Below are positions 17,811 to 26,771 of a stretch of DNA of 64,000 nucleotides, piece after piece. The DNA is from Paraburkholderia adhaesiva (GTDB taxonomy: Bacteria; Pseudomonadota; Gammaproteobacteria; Burkholderiales; Burkholderiaceae). Position 1 is the first letter of the stretch. Every line of letters starts with the position of its first letter. A model generated the notes under the pieces. That model was not told the origin of the DNA and searched no databases. It was given only the letters and a program-made list of their open reading frames with translations. The DNA is taken from the NCBI RefSeq assembly GCF_021390575.1, contig NZ_JAJEJQ010000003.1, positions 674,001 through 738,000 on the forward strand, read 5' to 3'. A program made the translations under genes and the position numbers.

Positions 17811-19133
17811 ATGCTTTCCACGCATGCCGAGCCCACCGCGGGCGAGTTTGCGTCGACGAAAACGAACGTGCCCACGTATGCATGGGTCGTGTTCGCCTTG
17901 ACCGTCGGGTTGCTGCTTTCGGACTATATGTCGCGGCAGGTGCTGAATGCCGTGTTCCCGCTGCTCAAGGCGACGTGGAATCTCTCGGACACCCGGCTCG
18001 GCTCGCTGAGCAGTGTGGTCGCGCTGATGGTGGGCGTGCTCACGTTTCCGCTGTCTGTGCTGGCCGACCGCTGGGGCCGTGTGAAGAGCATCACCCTGAT
18101 GGCGGCAATGTGGAGCGTCGCGACGCTCGGCTGCGCGATCTCGGCCAACTATGGTCAGATGCTCCTCGCGCGTGCATTCGTCGGTATCGGTGAAGCCGCC
18201 TATGGCAGCGTCGGTATTGCAGTCGTCCTAAGTATTTTTCCGGTGCATCTGCGTGCCACGATCACCGGCGCCTTCATGGCCGGCGGCGCGTTCGGATCGG
18301 TGTTCGGCATGGCAGTCGGTGGTGCGGTTGCGGCTCATCACGGCTGGCGCGCGGCGTTCGGCGCGATGGCGGCCATGGGGATCCTGCTGGTCGTTCTCTA
18401 TCGTATCGTCGTCACCGAAAAGCGGCTCGCGCCGCTGCAGCCGCAAAGCGTGAGCGGACACGCGCAGGACCTCGGTATGCGTACGAGCTTGCGCGCACTG
18501 ATGAAGGGGCTGTTTTCCACGCGTTCGGTCGTTTGCGCCTACGTCGGCAGCGGTGTGCATCTGCTGGTTCCGGCCGCCATCTGGAGCTGGATGCCGAGCT
18601 TCCTGAACCGCTACTACGGCATGGAAACCGGCAAGGCTGCCGTGACCGCCGCGGCGTTCGTTCTCGTGACGGGCGTCGGCATGGTGGTGTGCGGAAACCT
18701 CGCGGACCGCTTCAGCAAGCAGGTCCGCGAAAGGAAATGGAGCGTTGCGATTGCGTACTGCCTGATCTGCTTCACGCTGCTCGCAATCGGCCTGCACATG
18801 CCTGCCGGTACGGCGCAACTCGTCGTGATCGGTGCCGGCATGTTCTTCTGTGCAGGCGCGACCGGCCCCTCGGGCGCGATGGTGGCGAACCTCACGCCGC
18901 CGTCGATCCACGCCTCGGCGTTTGCCACGCTGACGCTTGCAAACAACCTGCTGGGGCTCGCACCTGCTGCAGTGCTGACGGGCATCGTGGCCGATCGCAT
19001 CGGGCTGCTCGGCGCGCTGCAACTCGTGCCGTTTGCCCCGCTGGTTGCGGCAGCCGTGTTCTTCATCGGCAAGCGCAATTACACCGCCGATATCGATCGC
19101 GCGAATACCCTGCGCGAAGAAGCTGCGCGCTAG
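17811..19133 (+). CDS. MFS transporter
   Basis: 440 residues with about 12 membrane helices and the MFS motif A in loop 2-3 (VLADRWGRVKSITLMAAM, about residues 83-100), repeated in weaker form in the second half (NLADRFSKQVRER). ATG 17811 has AAGGAGA 8 bases upstream. It begins 96 bp after the BKACE gene. It probably brings in the substrate of the pathway; similar transporters carry organic acids and aromatic acids. Confidence 0.88.
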   Translation: MLSTHAEPTAGEFASTKTNVPTYAWVVFALTVGLLLSDYMSRQVLNAVFPLLKATWNLSDTRLGSLSSVVALMVGVLTFPLSVLADRWGRVKSITLMAAMWSVATLGCAISANYGQMLLARAFVGIGEAAYGSVGIAVVLSIFPVHLRATITGAFMAGGAFGSVFGMAVGGAVAAHHGWRAAFGAMAAMGILLVVLYRIVVTEKRLAPLQPQSVSGHAQDLGMRTSLRALMKGLFSTRSVVCAYVGSGVHLLVPAAIWSWMPSFLNRYYGMETGKAAVTAAAFVLVTGVGMVVCGNLADRFSKQVRERKWSVAIAYCLICFTLLAIGLHMPAGTAQLVVIGAGMFFCAGATGPSGAMVANLTPPSIHASAFATLTLANNLLGLAPAAVLTGIVADRIGLLGALQLVPFAPLVAAAVFFIGKRNYTADIDRANTLREEAAR

Positions 19134-19166
19134 ATGAAAACAAACAGTACGCAATAGTGCATCAAG

Positions 19167-19187
19167 GGTGGGACGAACCGTCCCACC
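19167..19187 (+). terminator. Hairpin after MFS gene
   Basis: GGTGGGACG-AAC-CGTCCCACC, a 9-bp perfect stem 34 bp after the MFS stop. No T-run follows, so it may be an attenuating or RNA-stabilising hairpin inside the operon. Confidence 0.4.
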
Positions 19188-19234
19188 GCAAATGAAACGA
19201 TTTAGCAGTTTGAGTAAAGGATAGGAGAGTAGAA

Positions 19235-20215
19235 ATGGCGAAAGCAGTGCGCTTCCATGAAACCGGCGGACCCGAAGTCTTGCGCTACGAGAGCGTCGAA
19301 GTGGGCGACCCGGGCCCCGGACAGGTCCGCCTGCGCCACGAGGCGGTGGGACTGAATTTCGCCGACACCTACTTCCGCAGTGGTTTGTATCCGGTGCCGC
19401 TGCCTGCGGGCATGGGTGTCGAGGCTGCGGGCGTGGTCGAGGCCGTGGGCCCCGAAGTCACGAACGTCGCGGTCGGCGACCGCGTGACCTACACCGGCTT
19501 CATCAACACGCTCGGCGCTTACAGCACCGAACGCCTGATCCCGGCGGCACCGCTCATCAAGCTGCCGGACGCAATCTCCTGCGAAACGGCTGCCGGCATG
19601 ACGATGCGCGGCCTCACTTCGTCGTACCTGATGCGCCGCATTCATGACTTCAAGGCCGGCGACACGATTCTGCTGCACGCGGCCGCAGGCGGCGTGGGCC
19701 TGATCGTTTCGCAATGGGCGAAGCTGCTGGGCCTCACGGTGATCGGCACGGTATCGAACGAAGCGAAGGGCGAAGTGGCGCGCGCACATGGCTGCGATCA
19801 CATCGTCTATTACAGCCGCGAAGACGTCGCGAAGCGCGTGCGTGAGCTGACGAATGGCGTGGGCGTGAACGTCGTGTTCGACAGCGTCGGCAAGGACACC
19901 TTCGAGGCATCGCTCGATTCGCTCAAGCGCCGCGGCCTGATGGTTTGCGTCGGCACGGCGTCCGGCGCGATCCCGCCGTTCAATCCGCAGATCTTGGCGA
20001 TGAAGGGGTCGCTCTACCTCACGCGCCCGGCGCTCGCTGACTATATCGCGGACCCTGCCGAGAAAAACGCGCTCGCCGAAGAACTGTTCGGGCATGTCGC
20101 AGCGGGCCGCATCAAGATCGAACTGAACCAGCGTTACGCGCTGGAAGACGCGGTGCAAGCGCACCGCGATCTCGAATCGCGCAAGACGACGGGCTCGTCG
20201 GTCTTCGTTATCTGA
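19235..20215 (+). CDS. NADPH:quinone oxidoreductase (MDR superfamily)
   Basis: 326 residues. Zinc-free quinone oxidoreductase type: N-terminal GroES-like fold (HETGGPEVLRYESV) and a Rossmann domain with the NADPH motif LLHAAAGGVGLIVSQWAKLL (about residues 146-165), without the zinc-binding Cys cluster of alcohol dehydrogenases. GGAGAG is 8 bases before ATG 19235. In this operon it may act on a quinone or enone intermediate. It ends 10 bp before the dioxygenase gene. Confidence 0.88.
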   Translation: MAKAVRFHETGGPEVLRYESVEVGDPGPGQVRLRHEAVGLNFADTYFRSGLYPVPLPAGMGVEAAGVVEAVGPEVTNVAVGDRVTYTGFINTLGAYSTERLIPAAPLIKLPDAISCETAAGMTMRGLTSSYLMRRIHDFKAGDTILLHAAAGGVGLIVSQWAKLLGLTVIGTVSNEAKGEVARAHGCDHIVYYSREDVAKRVRELTNGVGVNVVFDSVGKDTFEASLDSLKRRGLMVCVGTASGAIPPFNPQILAMKGSLYLTRPALADYIADPAEKNALAEELFGHVAAGRIKIELNQRYALEDAVQAHRDLESRKTTGSSVFVI

Positions 20216-20225
20216 GGAGAGCAAC

Positions 20226-21074
20226 GTGCGAGTCGAACAACTGACCTGCGCCATCGGCGCCGAGCTGACCGGCGTGAATCTCGCCGATGCGATTCACGAC
20301 GACGGCCTTTTCGCCGAGATTCGCGCGACGCTGCTCAAGCACCGCGTGCTGTTCCTGCGCGACCAGAACATCTCGCGTGCCGAGCATGTCGCGTTCGCGC
20401 GCCGCTTCGGCGAGCTGGAGGACCATCCGGTCGCCGGAAGCGATCCGGAGAATCCCGGTCTCGTGCGGATCTACAAGAACCCGGACCAGCCCAACGACCG
20501 GTACGAAAACGCATGGCACGCGGACGCCACCTGGCGCGAAGCCCCGCAGTTCGGTGCTGTGCTGCGCTGTGTGGAGTGTCCGCCCGTCGGCGGCGACACG
20601 ATGTGGGCAAACATGGCGCTCGCCTACGAGAAACTGCCGGAGCACGTGAAAGCGCAGATCGCGGACCTGCGTGCCCGCCACAGCATCGAAGCGAGCTTCG
20701 GCGCGGCGATGCCGATCGAAAAGCGTCACGCGCTCAAGGCGCAGTTCCCGGACGCAGAACACCCAGTCGTTCGCACGCACCCCGAAACCGGCGAGAAAGT
20801 GCTTTTCGTTAGCGCGTTCACCACGCACTTCACGAACTATCACACGCCGGAGCGCGTGCGCTACGGGCAGGACGCCAATCCCGGCGCGGGCGATTTGCTG
20901 CGCTATCTCGTGAGCCAGGCCTATATCCCCGAGTATCAGGTGCGCTGGCGCTGGAAGCCCAACAGCATCGCGATCTGGGACAACCGCAGCACACAGCACT
21001 ATGCCGTGATGGACTACCCGCCGTGCCACCGCAAGATGGAACGCGCAGGAATCATCGGTGAGAAGCCGTACTGA
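20226..21074 (+). CDS. TauD/TfdA-family Fe(II)/2-oxoglutarate dioxygenase
   Basis: 282 residues, starting at GTG 20226 after GAGGAG. The iron-binding facial triad is visible: HxD in ENAWHADATW (about residue 98) and the distal His in STQHYAVMDY (about 258), with the 2-oxoglutarate-binding Arg in RKMERAGIIG. Family members hydroxylate taurine, 2,4-D, alkyl sulfates and related small acids. The substrate here is unknown; neighbours suggest oxidation of an organic acid before BKACE cleavage or CoA activation. Confidence 0.88.
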   Translation: MRVEQLTCAIGAELTGVNLADAIHDDGLFAEIRATLLKHRVLFLRDQNISRAEHVAFARRFGELEDHPVAGSDPENPGLVRIYKNPDQPNDRYENAWHADATWREAPQFGAVLRCVECPPVGGDTMWANMALAYEKLPEHVKAQIADLRARHSIEASFGAAMPIEKRHALKAQFPDAEHPVVRTHPETGEKVLFVSAFTTHFTNYHTPERVRYGQDANPGAGDLLRYLVSQAYIPEYQVRWRWKPNSIAIWDNRSTQHYAVMDYPPCHRKMERAGIIGEKPY

Positions 21075-21095
21075 ACCAGCAGGAAACCAGAGTAA

Positions 21096-21656
21096 ATGGC
21101 TTCACAAACCACACCGACCATCCTGATGGTCCCGGGGCTGCGCGATCACGTTGCGGAACATTGGCAAACGTTGCTGGAGGCCAGGCTGCCGAAGGCGGCC
21201 TCGGTGCCGCCGCTCGAACACGACAAGCTCAGTTGCGCGGCGCGCGTTGCCGCGCTCGACGCAGCACTCGCGAAAATCGACGGCCCCGTCATTCTCGTTG
21301 CGCACAGCGCAGGCGTGATGATCACGGTTCAATGGGCTCAGCAGCACAGCCGCAAGATTCACGGCGCGCTGCTCGCCGCGCCAGCCGACCTCGAGACGCC
21401 GCTGCCGGCTGGCTATCCGGGCTTTGATCCGATCGCCAAGAACGGCTGGCTTCCGATTCCGCGCAAGCCGCTGCCGTTCCCGAGCATCGTCGGTGCGAGC
21501 CGCAACGATCCACTCGCGAGCTTCGAACGTGTGGAGGCCATGGCGAAGGATTGGGGCAGCCGCCTCGTCGACCTGGGCGAAGTCGGTCACCTGAATCCCG
21601 CCGCGGGCTTTGGTGTTTGGCCCATGGCCGAAACGCTGATCAATGAATTGCTCTGA
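21096..21656 (+). CDS. RBBP9/YdeN-type alpha/beta hydrolase
   Basis: 186 residues. The nucleophile elbow VAHSAGVM (Ser about residue 70), the Asp in ASRNDPLAS and the His in GEVGHLNPAAGFG form a complete catalytic triad, in the small RBBP9-like serine hydrolase family. It starts 22 bp after the dioxygenase gene; its ribosome site is poor (CAGGAAACCAGAGTAA). Substrate unknown, possibly an ester or thioester of the pathway. Confidence 0.82.
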   Translation: MASQTTPTILMVPGLRDHVAEHWQTLLEARLPKAASVPPLEHDKLSCAARVAALDAALAKIDGPVILVAHSAGVMITVQWAQQHSRKIHGALLAAPADLETPLPAGYPGFDPIAKNGWLPIPRKPLPFPSIVGASRNDPLASFERVEAMAKDWGSRLVDLGEVGHLNPAAGFGVWPMAETLINELL

Positions 21657-21716
21657 TCAGAACTGAGCGACACAGGCAATCCGCGACGCGAGCCGATGAA
21701 GTTAGGGGGGAAGGAA

Positions 21717-22046
21717 ATGTCACGTGAAGTACCGGTAGCTACGGTCGATGAACTCGCGCCGGGGCAGCGCAAGCTGGCTTTCGTGGATGGCCGCAGCATC
21801 GTCATGTTCAACGTTGCTGGCTCGGTTCACGCGATCGACAACTCGTGCCCCCATAACGGTGCCTCGCTCGCGAGCGGCCAGCTGGAAGGGTGCTTGCTGC
21901 GTTGCCCGGCGCACGGATTGCGTTTCGATCTGCGCACCGGCTGTATGCCGGGAGCGGGCGGACTGAGCGTGAAGACGTTCCCGGTCCGGACGGTGGACGA
22001 CAAACTGGTCGTGGTCCTGGAGGACGCGGCTACGAGTCTCGCATAG
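21717..22046 (+). CDS. Rieske [2Fe-2S] ferredoxin
   Basis: 109 residues from ATG 21717, chosen because AGGGGGG lies 6 bases upstream. Cluster motifs CPHNG (about residues 43-47) and CPAHG (about 62-66) are intact. Small stand-alone Rieske proteins pass electrons to oxygenases or other redox enzymes. No Rieske oxygenase subunit is in the window, so its partner may be the quinone oxidoreductase or an enzyme encoded elsewhere. It lies 60 bp after the hydrolase gene. Confidence 0.88.
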   Translation: MSREVPVATVDELAPGQRKLAFVDGRSIVMFNVAGSVHAIDNSCPHNGASLASGQLEGCLLRCPAHGLRFDLRTGCMPGAGGLSVKTFPVRTVDDKLVVVLEDAATSLA

Positions 22047-22103
22047 GGCAGCACGGGTGGTTCGGTTATCGATCCAAGAGATAATCATTCAGGATAGCAA
22101 ACG

Positions 22104-23732
22104 ATGCAAGGTTTGATGATGCAACAACCGCTGCTGGTCGCTTCGCTGCTCATGCACGCGGAGCGCCATCACAGCGACCAGGAAATCGTCTCGCGACGCG
22201 TGGAAGGCGACATTCACCGCTATCGCTACCAGGATCTCGCGCAACGTGCGCGCCGCATGGCCAATGCGCTCGCGAGCCTGGGTATCGCCCCCGGCGAACG
22301 TGTGGGTACGCTGGCGTGGAACGGCTACCGGCACATGGAGCTTTACTTTGCCGTATCGGGCTCCGGCTCCGTGCTCCATACGCTCAATCCGCGGCTGCAC
22401 GCCGACCAGCTCGTGTACATCATCGAGCATGCACACGATCGCGTCGTCTTCTTCGACCTCACGTTCTTGCCGCTGATCGAAAGCGTCGCGCCGCGCGTAA
22501 CGAGCCCGAAGTTTTTCGTCGCGATGTGCGATCGCGCGCATATGCCGAACGACCATTCCCTCGGCTCCAGGTTGCTCTGCTACGAGGATCTGATCGAAGG
22601 CCACAACGCGAATTTCGACTGGCCTCTGCTCGACGAAAACAGCGCGTCTTCGCTCTGCTATACGTCGGGCACGACCGGCAACCCGAAGGGCGTGCTTTAT
22701 AGCCACCGTTCGACACTGCTGCACACCTACGCAGCGGCACTGCCGGATTCGCTGAACTGCTCGGCGCGCGACGCGATTCTCCCAGTTGTGCCCATGTTCC
22801 ATGTGAACGCGTGGGGATTGCCTTATATCGCGTGCATGGTCGGTGCGAAGCTCGTGTTTCCGGGGCCGGCGCTCGACGGCAAGTCGCTTTATCAACTGAT
22901 CGAGCAAGAGCAGGTCACGCTCTCGGCCGGTGTGCCGACGGTCTGGCAGGGTTTGCTTGCGCATGTCGAATCGGTGGAAGGTTCGTTTTCATCGATGCGA
23001 CGCACGATTATCGGCGGCGCGCCATGTCCGACTGCAATGACGGCGGCGTTCCAGGAACGCCATCACGTCGCTGTGCTGCACGCATGGGGCATGACGGAGT
23101 TGAGCCCGGTTGGCACCGTCTGCAGTTTCAAGGCACATCAGACCGCGTTGCCCGAAGCCGAGCGCTACGCGCTTCAGGCGAAGCAGGGGCGTTCGGTGTT
23201 CGGCATCGACATGAAGATCGTCGACATGGCGGGCAATGAATTGCCGTGGGATGGTTGCGCCGCTGGTGATCTGCTCGTGCGCGGACATTGGGTCACGCGC
23301 GAGTACTTCGGTGGCAACTACGAATCGCCGCTGCAAGACGGCTGGTTTCCGACCGGCGACGTCGCGAAGATCGACCCGGATGGCTTCATGCAGATCGTGG
23401 ATCGCAGCAAGGACGTCATCAAGTCCGGCGGCGAATGGATCAGTTCGGCCGACATCGAAAACGTCGCGTGTCTGCACCCTGAAGTTGCAACGGCGGTTTG
23501 CATCGCCGCGCGGCACCCGAAGTGGGATGAGCGCCCGCTGCTGCTGATCGTGAAGAAGCCTGGCAGCGCGCTCGAAGCGCACGAACTGCTCACGTTCTTC
23601 GACGGCCGCGTAGCGAAGTGGTGGAAGCCGGAGGCGGTGCTGTTTATCGACGCCGTACCGATCGGCGCGACGGGCAAGGTGCTCAAGAACCGGTTGCGCG
23701 AGCAGTACGGCAACTACTACGTGTCGGTTTGA
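22104..23732 (+). CDS. AMP-forming fatty/organic acyl-CoA synthetase
   Basis: 542 residues. All adenylation-domain signatures are present: YTSGTTGNPKGVLYSHRS (about 190-207), the core AWGMTELSPVGTV, PTGDVAKIDPDGFMQIVDRSKDVI (in two parts; about 415-440) and the C-terminal GATGKVLKNRLRE with the catalytic Lys. Length and motifs fit the medium-chain acyl-CoA synthetase group (540 residues). It would activate the pathway's carboxylic acid as a CoA ester. It follows the Rieske gene by 57 bp, with AGGA 9 bases before ATG 22104. Confidence 0.88.
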   Translation: MQGLMMQQPLLVASLLMHAERHHSDQEIVSRRVEGDIHRYRYQDLAQRARRMANALASLGIAPGERVGTLAWNGYRHMELYFAVSGSGSVLHTLNPRLHADQLVYIIEHAHDRVVFFDLTFLPLIESVAPRVTSPKFFVAMCDRAHMPNDHSLGSRLLCYEDLIEGHNANFDWPLLDENSASSLCYTSGTTGNPKGVLYSHRSTLLHTYAAALPDSLNCSARDAILPVVPMFHVNAWGLPYIACMVGAKLVFPGPALDGKSLYQLIEQEQVTLSAGVPTVWQGLLAHVESVEGSFSSMRRTIIGGAPCPTAMTAAFQERHHVAVLHAWGMTELSPVGTVCSFKAHQTALPEAERYALQAKQGRSVFGIDMKIVDMAGNELPWDGCAAGDLLVRGHWVTREYFGGNYESPLQDGWFPTGDVAKIDPDGFMQIVDRSKDVIKSGGEWISSADIENVACLHPEVATAVCIAARHPKWDERPLLLIVKKPGSALEAHELLTFFDGRVAKWWKPEAVLFIDAVPIGATGKVLKNRLREQYGNYYVSV

Positions 23733-23822
23733 TAGCAGTACGACAGCCACAGAGTATCAAGGAAGCAGTAACCATAACTCGCCGGGTCCACCCGGAAGGT
23801 ATCCACACCTGGAGGAGACACA

Positions 23823-25013
23823 ATGAAATTGAAGTTCGGCGCCCTGGCAGCATTCGCCCTTTTTGCCAGCACAGCTCACGCGCAATCGTCGGTCACGCTT
23901 TACGGCGCTCTGGACTCTGGTCTGCTCTACCAGAGCACGTCGGCGGCGCTCACGTCGGCCCCGTTTTTGCCGAACACCAAGTTGAACGGTAACGCAGGCC
24001 ATGTGGTTCAGCTCAAGGACGGTGGCATTTATTCGAGCATCTTCGGTATGAAGGGCACGGAAGACCTGGGCGGCGGCTACGCAGCCAACTTCAAGCTCCA
24101 GGGCGCGTTTAACACCTCCAACGGCCAGACGCAAAGGTTCTCTGTGCCCGCGTCGCTGGGCAGCTCGATTTTCACCCAGGTCACGACCATCGGTGTGTCG
24201 GGGCCGTTCGGCAAGATCGACTTCGGCCGCCAGTTCGCGCCGATGGCCTACGCGATGGCAGAGACGGACGTGCGCAACGCGCAGTACTTCGGCAGCGTCC
24301 TGACCGCATGGCTGACCATGAACACGATGTCGGGCTGGTCGGGAAGCACCACGAACGGCCAGATTGGCGCGCTGTATGACGACAATTCGATCGTCTACAA
24401 CTCGCCGTCGTTCTACGGCGTGTCCACTGCACTTCAGTACTCGCCCGGCGGGGTGGCAGGGCAGGCGCAGGGTGGCACGCGCGAGTCGGCGATACTCAAG
24501 TATTCGGGCTTTGGTCTGAACGCGGATGCCGTCTACTACAACGGGCACGACGCGAACCCTTTTCCTTACACGAGCCCAAACGCGGCGGTTCCGGCTACTG
24601 GCCTGAACAATAACCGCTTCGTCTACTTCGGCGCGAAGTACACGTGGCACGGCTTCTCGGTCTCCGGTTCGTTCAGCAACGGGCGCAATCCGGCCAAGCC
24701 GAATGCGGCGCCGCCATTTGTTGTCTCCGGTGATTTCGACATGTGGACGGGTGGTCTTGGCTACCGCTTCTCGCCGACGATCGACGTCACCTCGGGTGTC
24801 TACTACCTGAAGGACAACAAGAACAACGCGAACCAGTCGACCGCCTACGCAATCGGCGGCAACTACAGGCTGTCGGCACGCACGGCGCTTTATGCCCAGG
24901 TCGGCTATGTGTCCAACCGCGGCCAGATGAACCAGGAACTCATTTATGGCACCCCTGTAGCCCCGGGTAAGAACACCACGGCCGTCAACTTCGGCCTGCG
25001 CCATACCTTCTAA
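23823..25013 (+). CDS. OmpC-like general porin
   Basis: 396 residues: signal peptide (about 1-20, ending AHA), mature start QSSVTLYGALDSGLLYQ, which is the stereotyped beginning of beta-proteobacterial 16-strand porins, and a terminal Phe (NFGLRHTF). GGAGGAG is 8 bases before ATG 23823. Porins of this group often lie at the end of catabolic operons, here 90 bp after the acyl-CoA synthetase, giving the substrate a route across the outer membrane. Confidence 0.92.
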   Translation: MKLKFGALAAFALFASTAHAQSSVTLYGALDSGLLYQSTSAALTSAPFLPNTKLNGNAGHVVQLKDGGIYSSIFGMKGTEDLGGGYAANFKLQGAFNTSNGQTQRFSVPASLGSSIFTQVTTIGVSGPFGKIDFGRQFAPMAYAMAETDVRNAQYFGSVLTAWLTMNTMSGWSGSTTNGQIGALYDDNSIVYNSPSFYGVSTALQYSPGGVAGQAQGGTRESAILKYSGFGLNADAVYYNGHDANPFPYTSPNAAVPATGLNNNRFVYFGAKYTWHGFSVSGSFSNGRNPAKPNAAPPFVVSGDFDMWTGGLGYRFSPTIDVTSGVYYLKDNKNNANQSTAYAIGGNYRLSARTALYAQVGYVSNRGQMNQELIYGTPVAPGKNTTAVNFGLRHTF

Positions 25014-25225
25014 GTCATGTGCGGGCCTGGATCAGTCCCGCACTGGCCCACCTTGGCGCAAGCTGCCGGGCAACCGGAAGCAGGCGTTGAGGTGGGTTTG
25101 TCATTTCTGCGTCGCCTGCGATCTCGCAACGGGCGCAATCAGTCCATCGATGCGCCCAGCTCGCCGGCGCGATAGCCAACCGGAAACAGCGTTTCATCTA
25201 GCAGCAGCACCCACAGGAGTATTCA

Positions 25226-25594
25226 ATGAAAACGACGACCAAAACCCTCAGCCTGGCGCTCTGCACACTGCTCGCCGCGGCATCCCTGAACGCGTCCGCG
25301 CAACCGCAAGCCAGCGCGCCTGGCGATACGGCCGTGGCGTCGCCCAGCACAGCGGCGCCTGCTGCTCCGAGCAACACCAAGCTGCGGCGCGCGGTGTACA
25401 CCGCGATCGCAAAGCACAAGGAAATCCACGGCGGCAGTATCGGTGTCACAGCCAAGAATGGGGCGGTCACGCTGAATGGCACGGTTACGGATGCCTCGCA
25501 GATCGAGAAAGTCGCTGAGATCGCCAAGGGCGTGCCTGGCGTGATGTCGGTGACAAACAAGCTGACGGTCCAGAAGCCACTGGGCGGTATGTAA
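25226..25594 (+). CDS. Periplasmic BON-domain protein
   Basis: 122 residues with a signal peptide (about 1-24, SLALCTLLAAASLNASA) and an Ala/Pro-rich linker, followed by one BON domain (about 53-120; GSIGVTAKNGAVTLNGTVTD and PGVMSVTNKLTVQKP). BON domains bind phospholipid at the envelope and are linked to osmotic or envelope stress. CAGGAG sits 9 bases upstream of ATG 25226. A decayed second copy lies just downstream. Confidence 0.8.
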   Translation: MKTTTKTLSLALCTLLAAASLNASAQPQASAPGDTAVASPSTAAPAAPSNTKLRRAVYTAIAKHKEIHGGSIGVTAKNGAVTLNGTVTDASQIEKVAEIAKGVPGVMSVTNKLTVQKPLGGM

Positions 25595-25625
25595 GCTTGA
25601 AAGGCGCGCCGGACATACTGTCGAT

Positions 25626-25707
25626 GTGAAGTGGGCGTTCATCGGGTGCAATCGACACTACTGGCCAGTCTCGGCGCTCTGCGAGGTGCTGGAAGTCAGT
25701 TTCAGCC
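25626..25707 (+). mobile_element. IS3-family orfB N-terminal fragment
   Basis: About 27 codons beginning at GTG 25626 encode WAFIGCNRHYWPVSALCEVL, the typical opening of IS3-family OrfB transposases (consensus WAFIxxHRxxWPVSxxCRVLGVS). It stops abruptly where the BON remnant begins. No inverted repeat is left. Confidence 0.6.
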
Positions 25708-25884
25708 GATATCATCAACGCCGGCACCATCAGCGTGTGCGCGAAAAACGGCGCGATAACGCTCGGTGGTGCGGTTTGGGAAACCGCATAAATCGGCAAA
25801 GCAGAGGACATTATCACGAGCGTTCCCTGCGTGACGTCGGTGACCAAGAAGTTGACGGTGCAGAAGCCATTTGGCGGCATATAA
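25708..25884 (+). pseudogene. Degraded second BON-domain copy
   Basis: The frame starting at 25708 reads AGTISVCAKNGAITLGGAV, then an in-frame TAA where the intact gene has Gln, then VTSVTKKLTVQKPFGGI and a stop at 25882-25884. It aligns along its length with the BON domain of the gene at 25226 (GSIGVTAKNGAVTLNGTV; VMSVTNKLTVQKPLGGM). The 5' half is replaced by the IS3 orfB fragment. It is a tandem duplicate damaged by IS activity and point mutation. Confidence 0.65.
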
Positions 25885-26422
25885 ACAGTCGCAGGAGGAG
25901 CGGGGTGCGGTAGGAGCAGGGTGTTCTCTGGTCACACCGGACCCCGCCCAGCCGCGGCGAGGCACGGTTCACGCGGCAACGCCGCCGTCTAACCGACGCA
26001 ACACACCACTTGCGTTACGCCGCAATATCCGCCCAGGGCGAGTGCCCGCGCTGTGGCTAGCTGCCGGGCCACGGCGGGTTACCACAATCATCTCAATCGG
26101 ACGAAGGTCCGATATCCCAAGCCGAATGGTCATCGTAACCTGCAAGATCACCAACCCGGTTGCCTGCCAGCGGACCGAGGGTTTGCGATCGGACGAGCGT
26201 GTGATGAACGAAGAGGGCATAAGTGCCCGATGAGATGTCATCAGGTTACCCGGCAAAAATATCCCGGCCTTGCCGACAGTGAACCGCTCGCCAACCTGGC
26301 TTCGATGTCGCCGCTAACGTCGAATGATTCTTTGGCCCTAGTCGGACCCTGTCGCCATGCGCGCAATAGATGTGCTCGCACGCCACGCGTAATCGTCTGG
26401 AATCGTCCCTGAGGAAAAGCGT
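25885..26422. other. Gene-free stretch with one palindromic box
   Basis: About 540 bp with no recognisable gene in either strand. It holds the GGAC-N4-GTCC box at 26099-26110. The open frames here lack ribosome sites and look like chance. Confidence 0.4.
26099..26110. promoter_or_regulatory. GGAC-N4-GTCC box, copy 4
   Basis: GGACGAAGGTCC, embedded in the perfect palindrome TCGGAC-GAAG-GTCCGA, about 310 bp upstream of the broken ClpP-like gene at 26423. Same half-sites as copies 1-3. Confidence 0.35.
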
Positions 26423-26771
26423 ATGCGCATCGCTCAGCACCCAACAGCCAGGGGCTCGGCATCGCGATGCTTTATCCGTCGGTTTTCGTCCTGGCTCTGC
26501 TTCACAGTGCTCATGTTCCCCGGAGTCGCACCGGGGATGGACTTCAAGATCTACTACCAACCTCAACTCAAGCTGAAGATGGTGATCGGCGACGGGAGGA
26601 TTCAGGACGGCGACGCAGAGAAGTTTCTGACGCTCGCCAGAAAGGCCGACCGTGATATCGACGGACTCGTTCTCCTTCTTTTAAATAGCCCTGGTGGGAA
26701 TGTAGAGTGTAGTGGTCTAATGAATCCGGACACTGATTTAGGCGAGAATGGTCGCCATGAAGAGGTGTCTG

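Noticed and set aside
18228..19154. Long minus-strand frame opposite the MFS transporter gene
   Set aside because: Charged, His/Arg/Gln-rich composition typical of antisense frames; the plus-strand protein has full MFS features.
22089..22964. Minus-strand frame opposite the acyl-CoA synthetase
   Set aside because: No motifs and composition typical of a complement frame; the plus strand is clearly coding.
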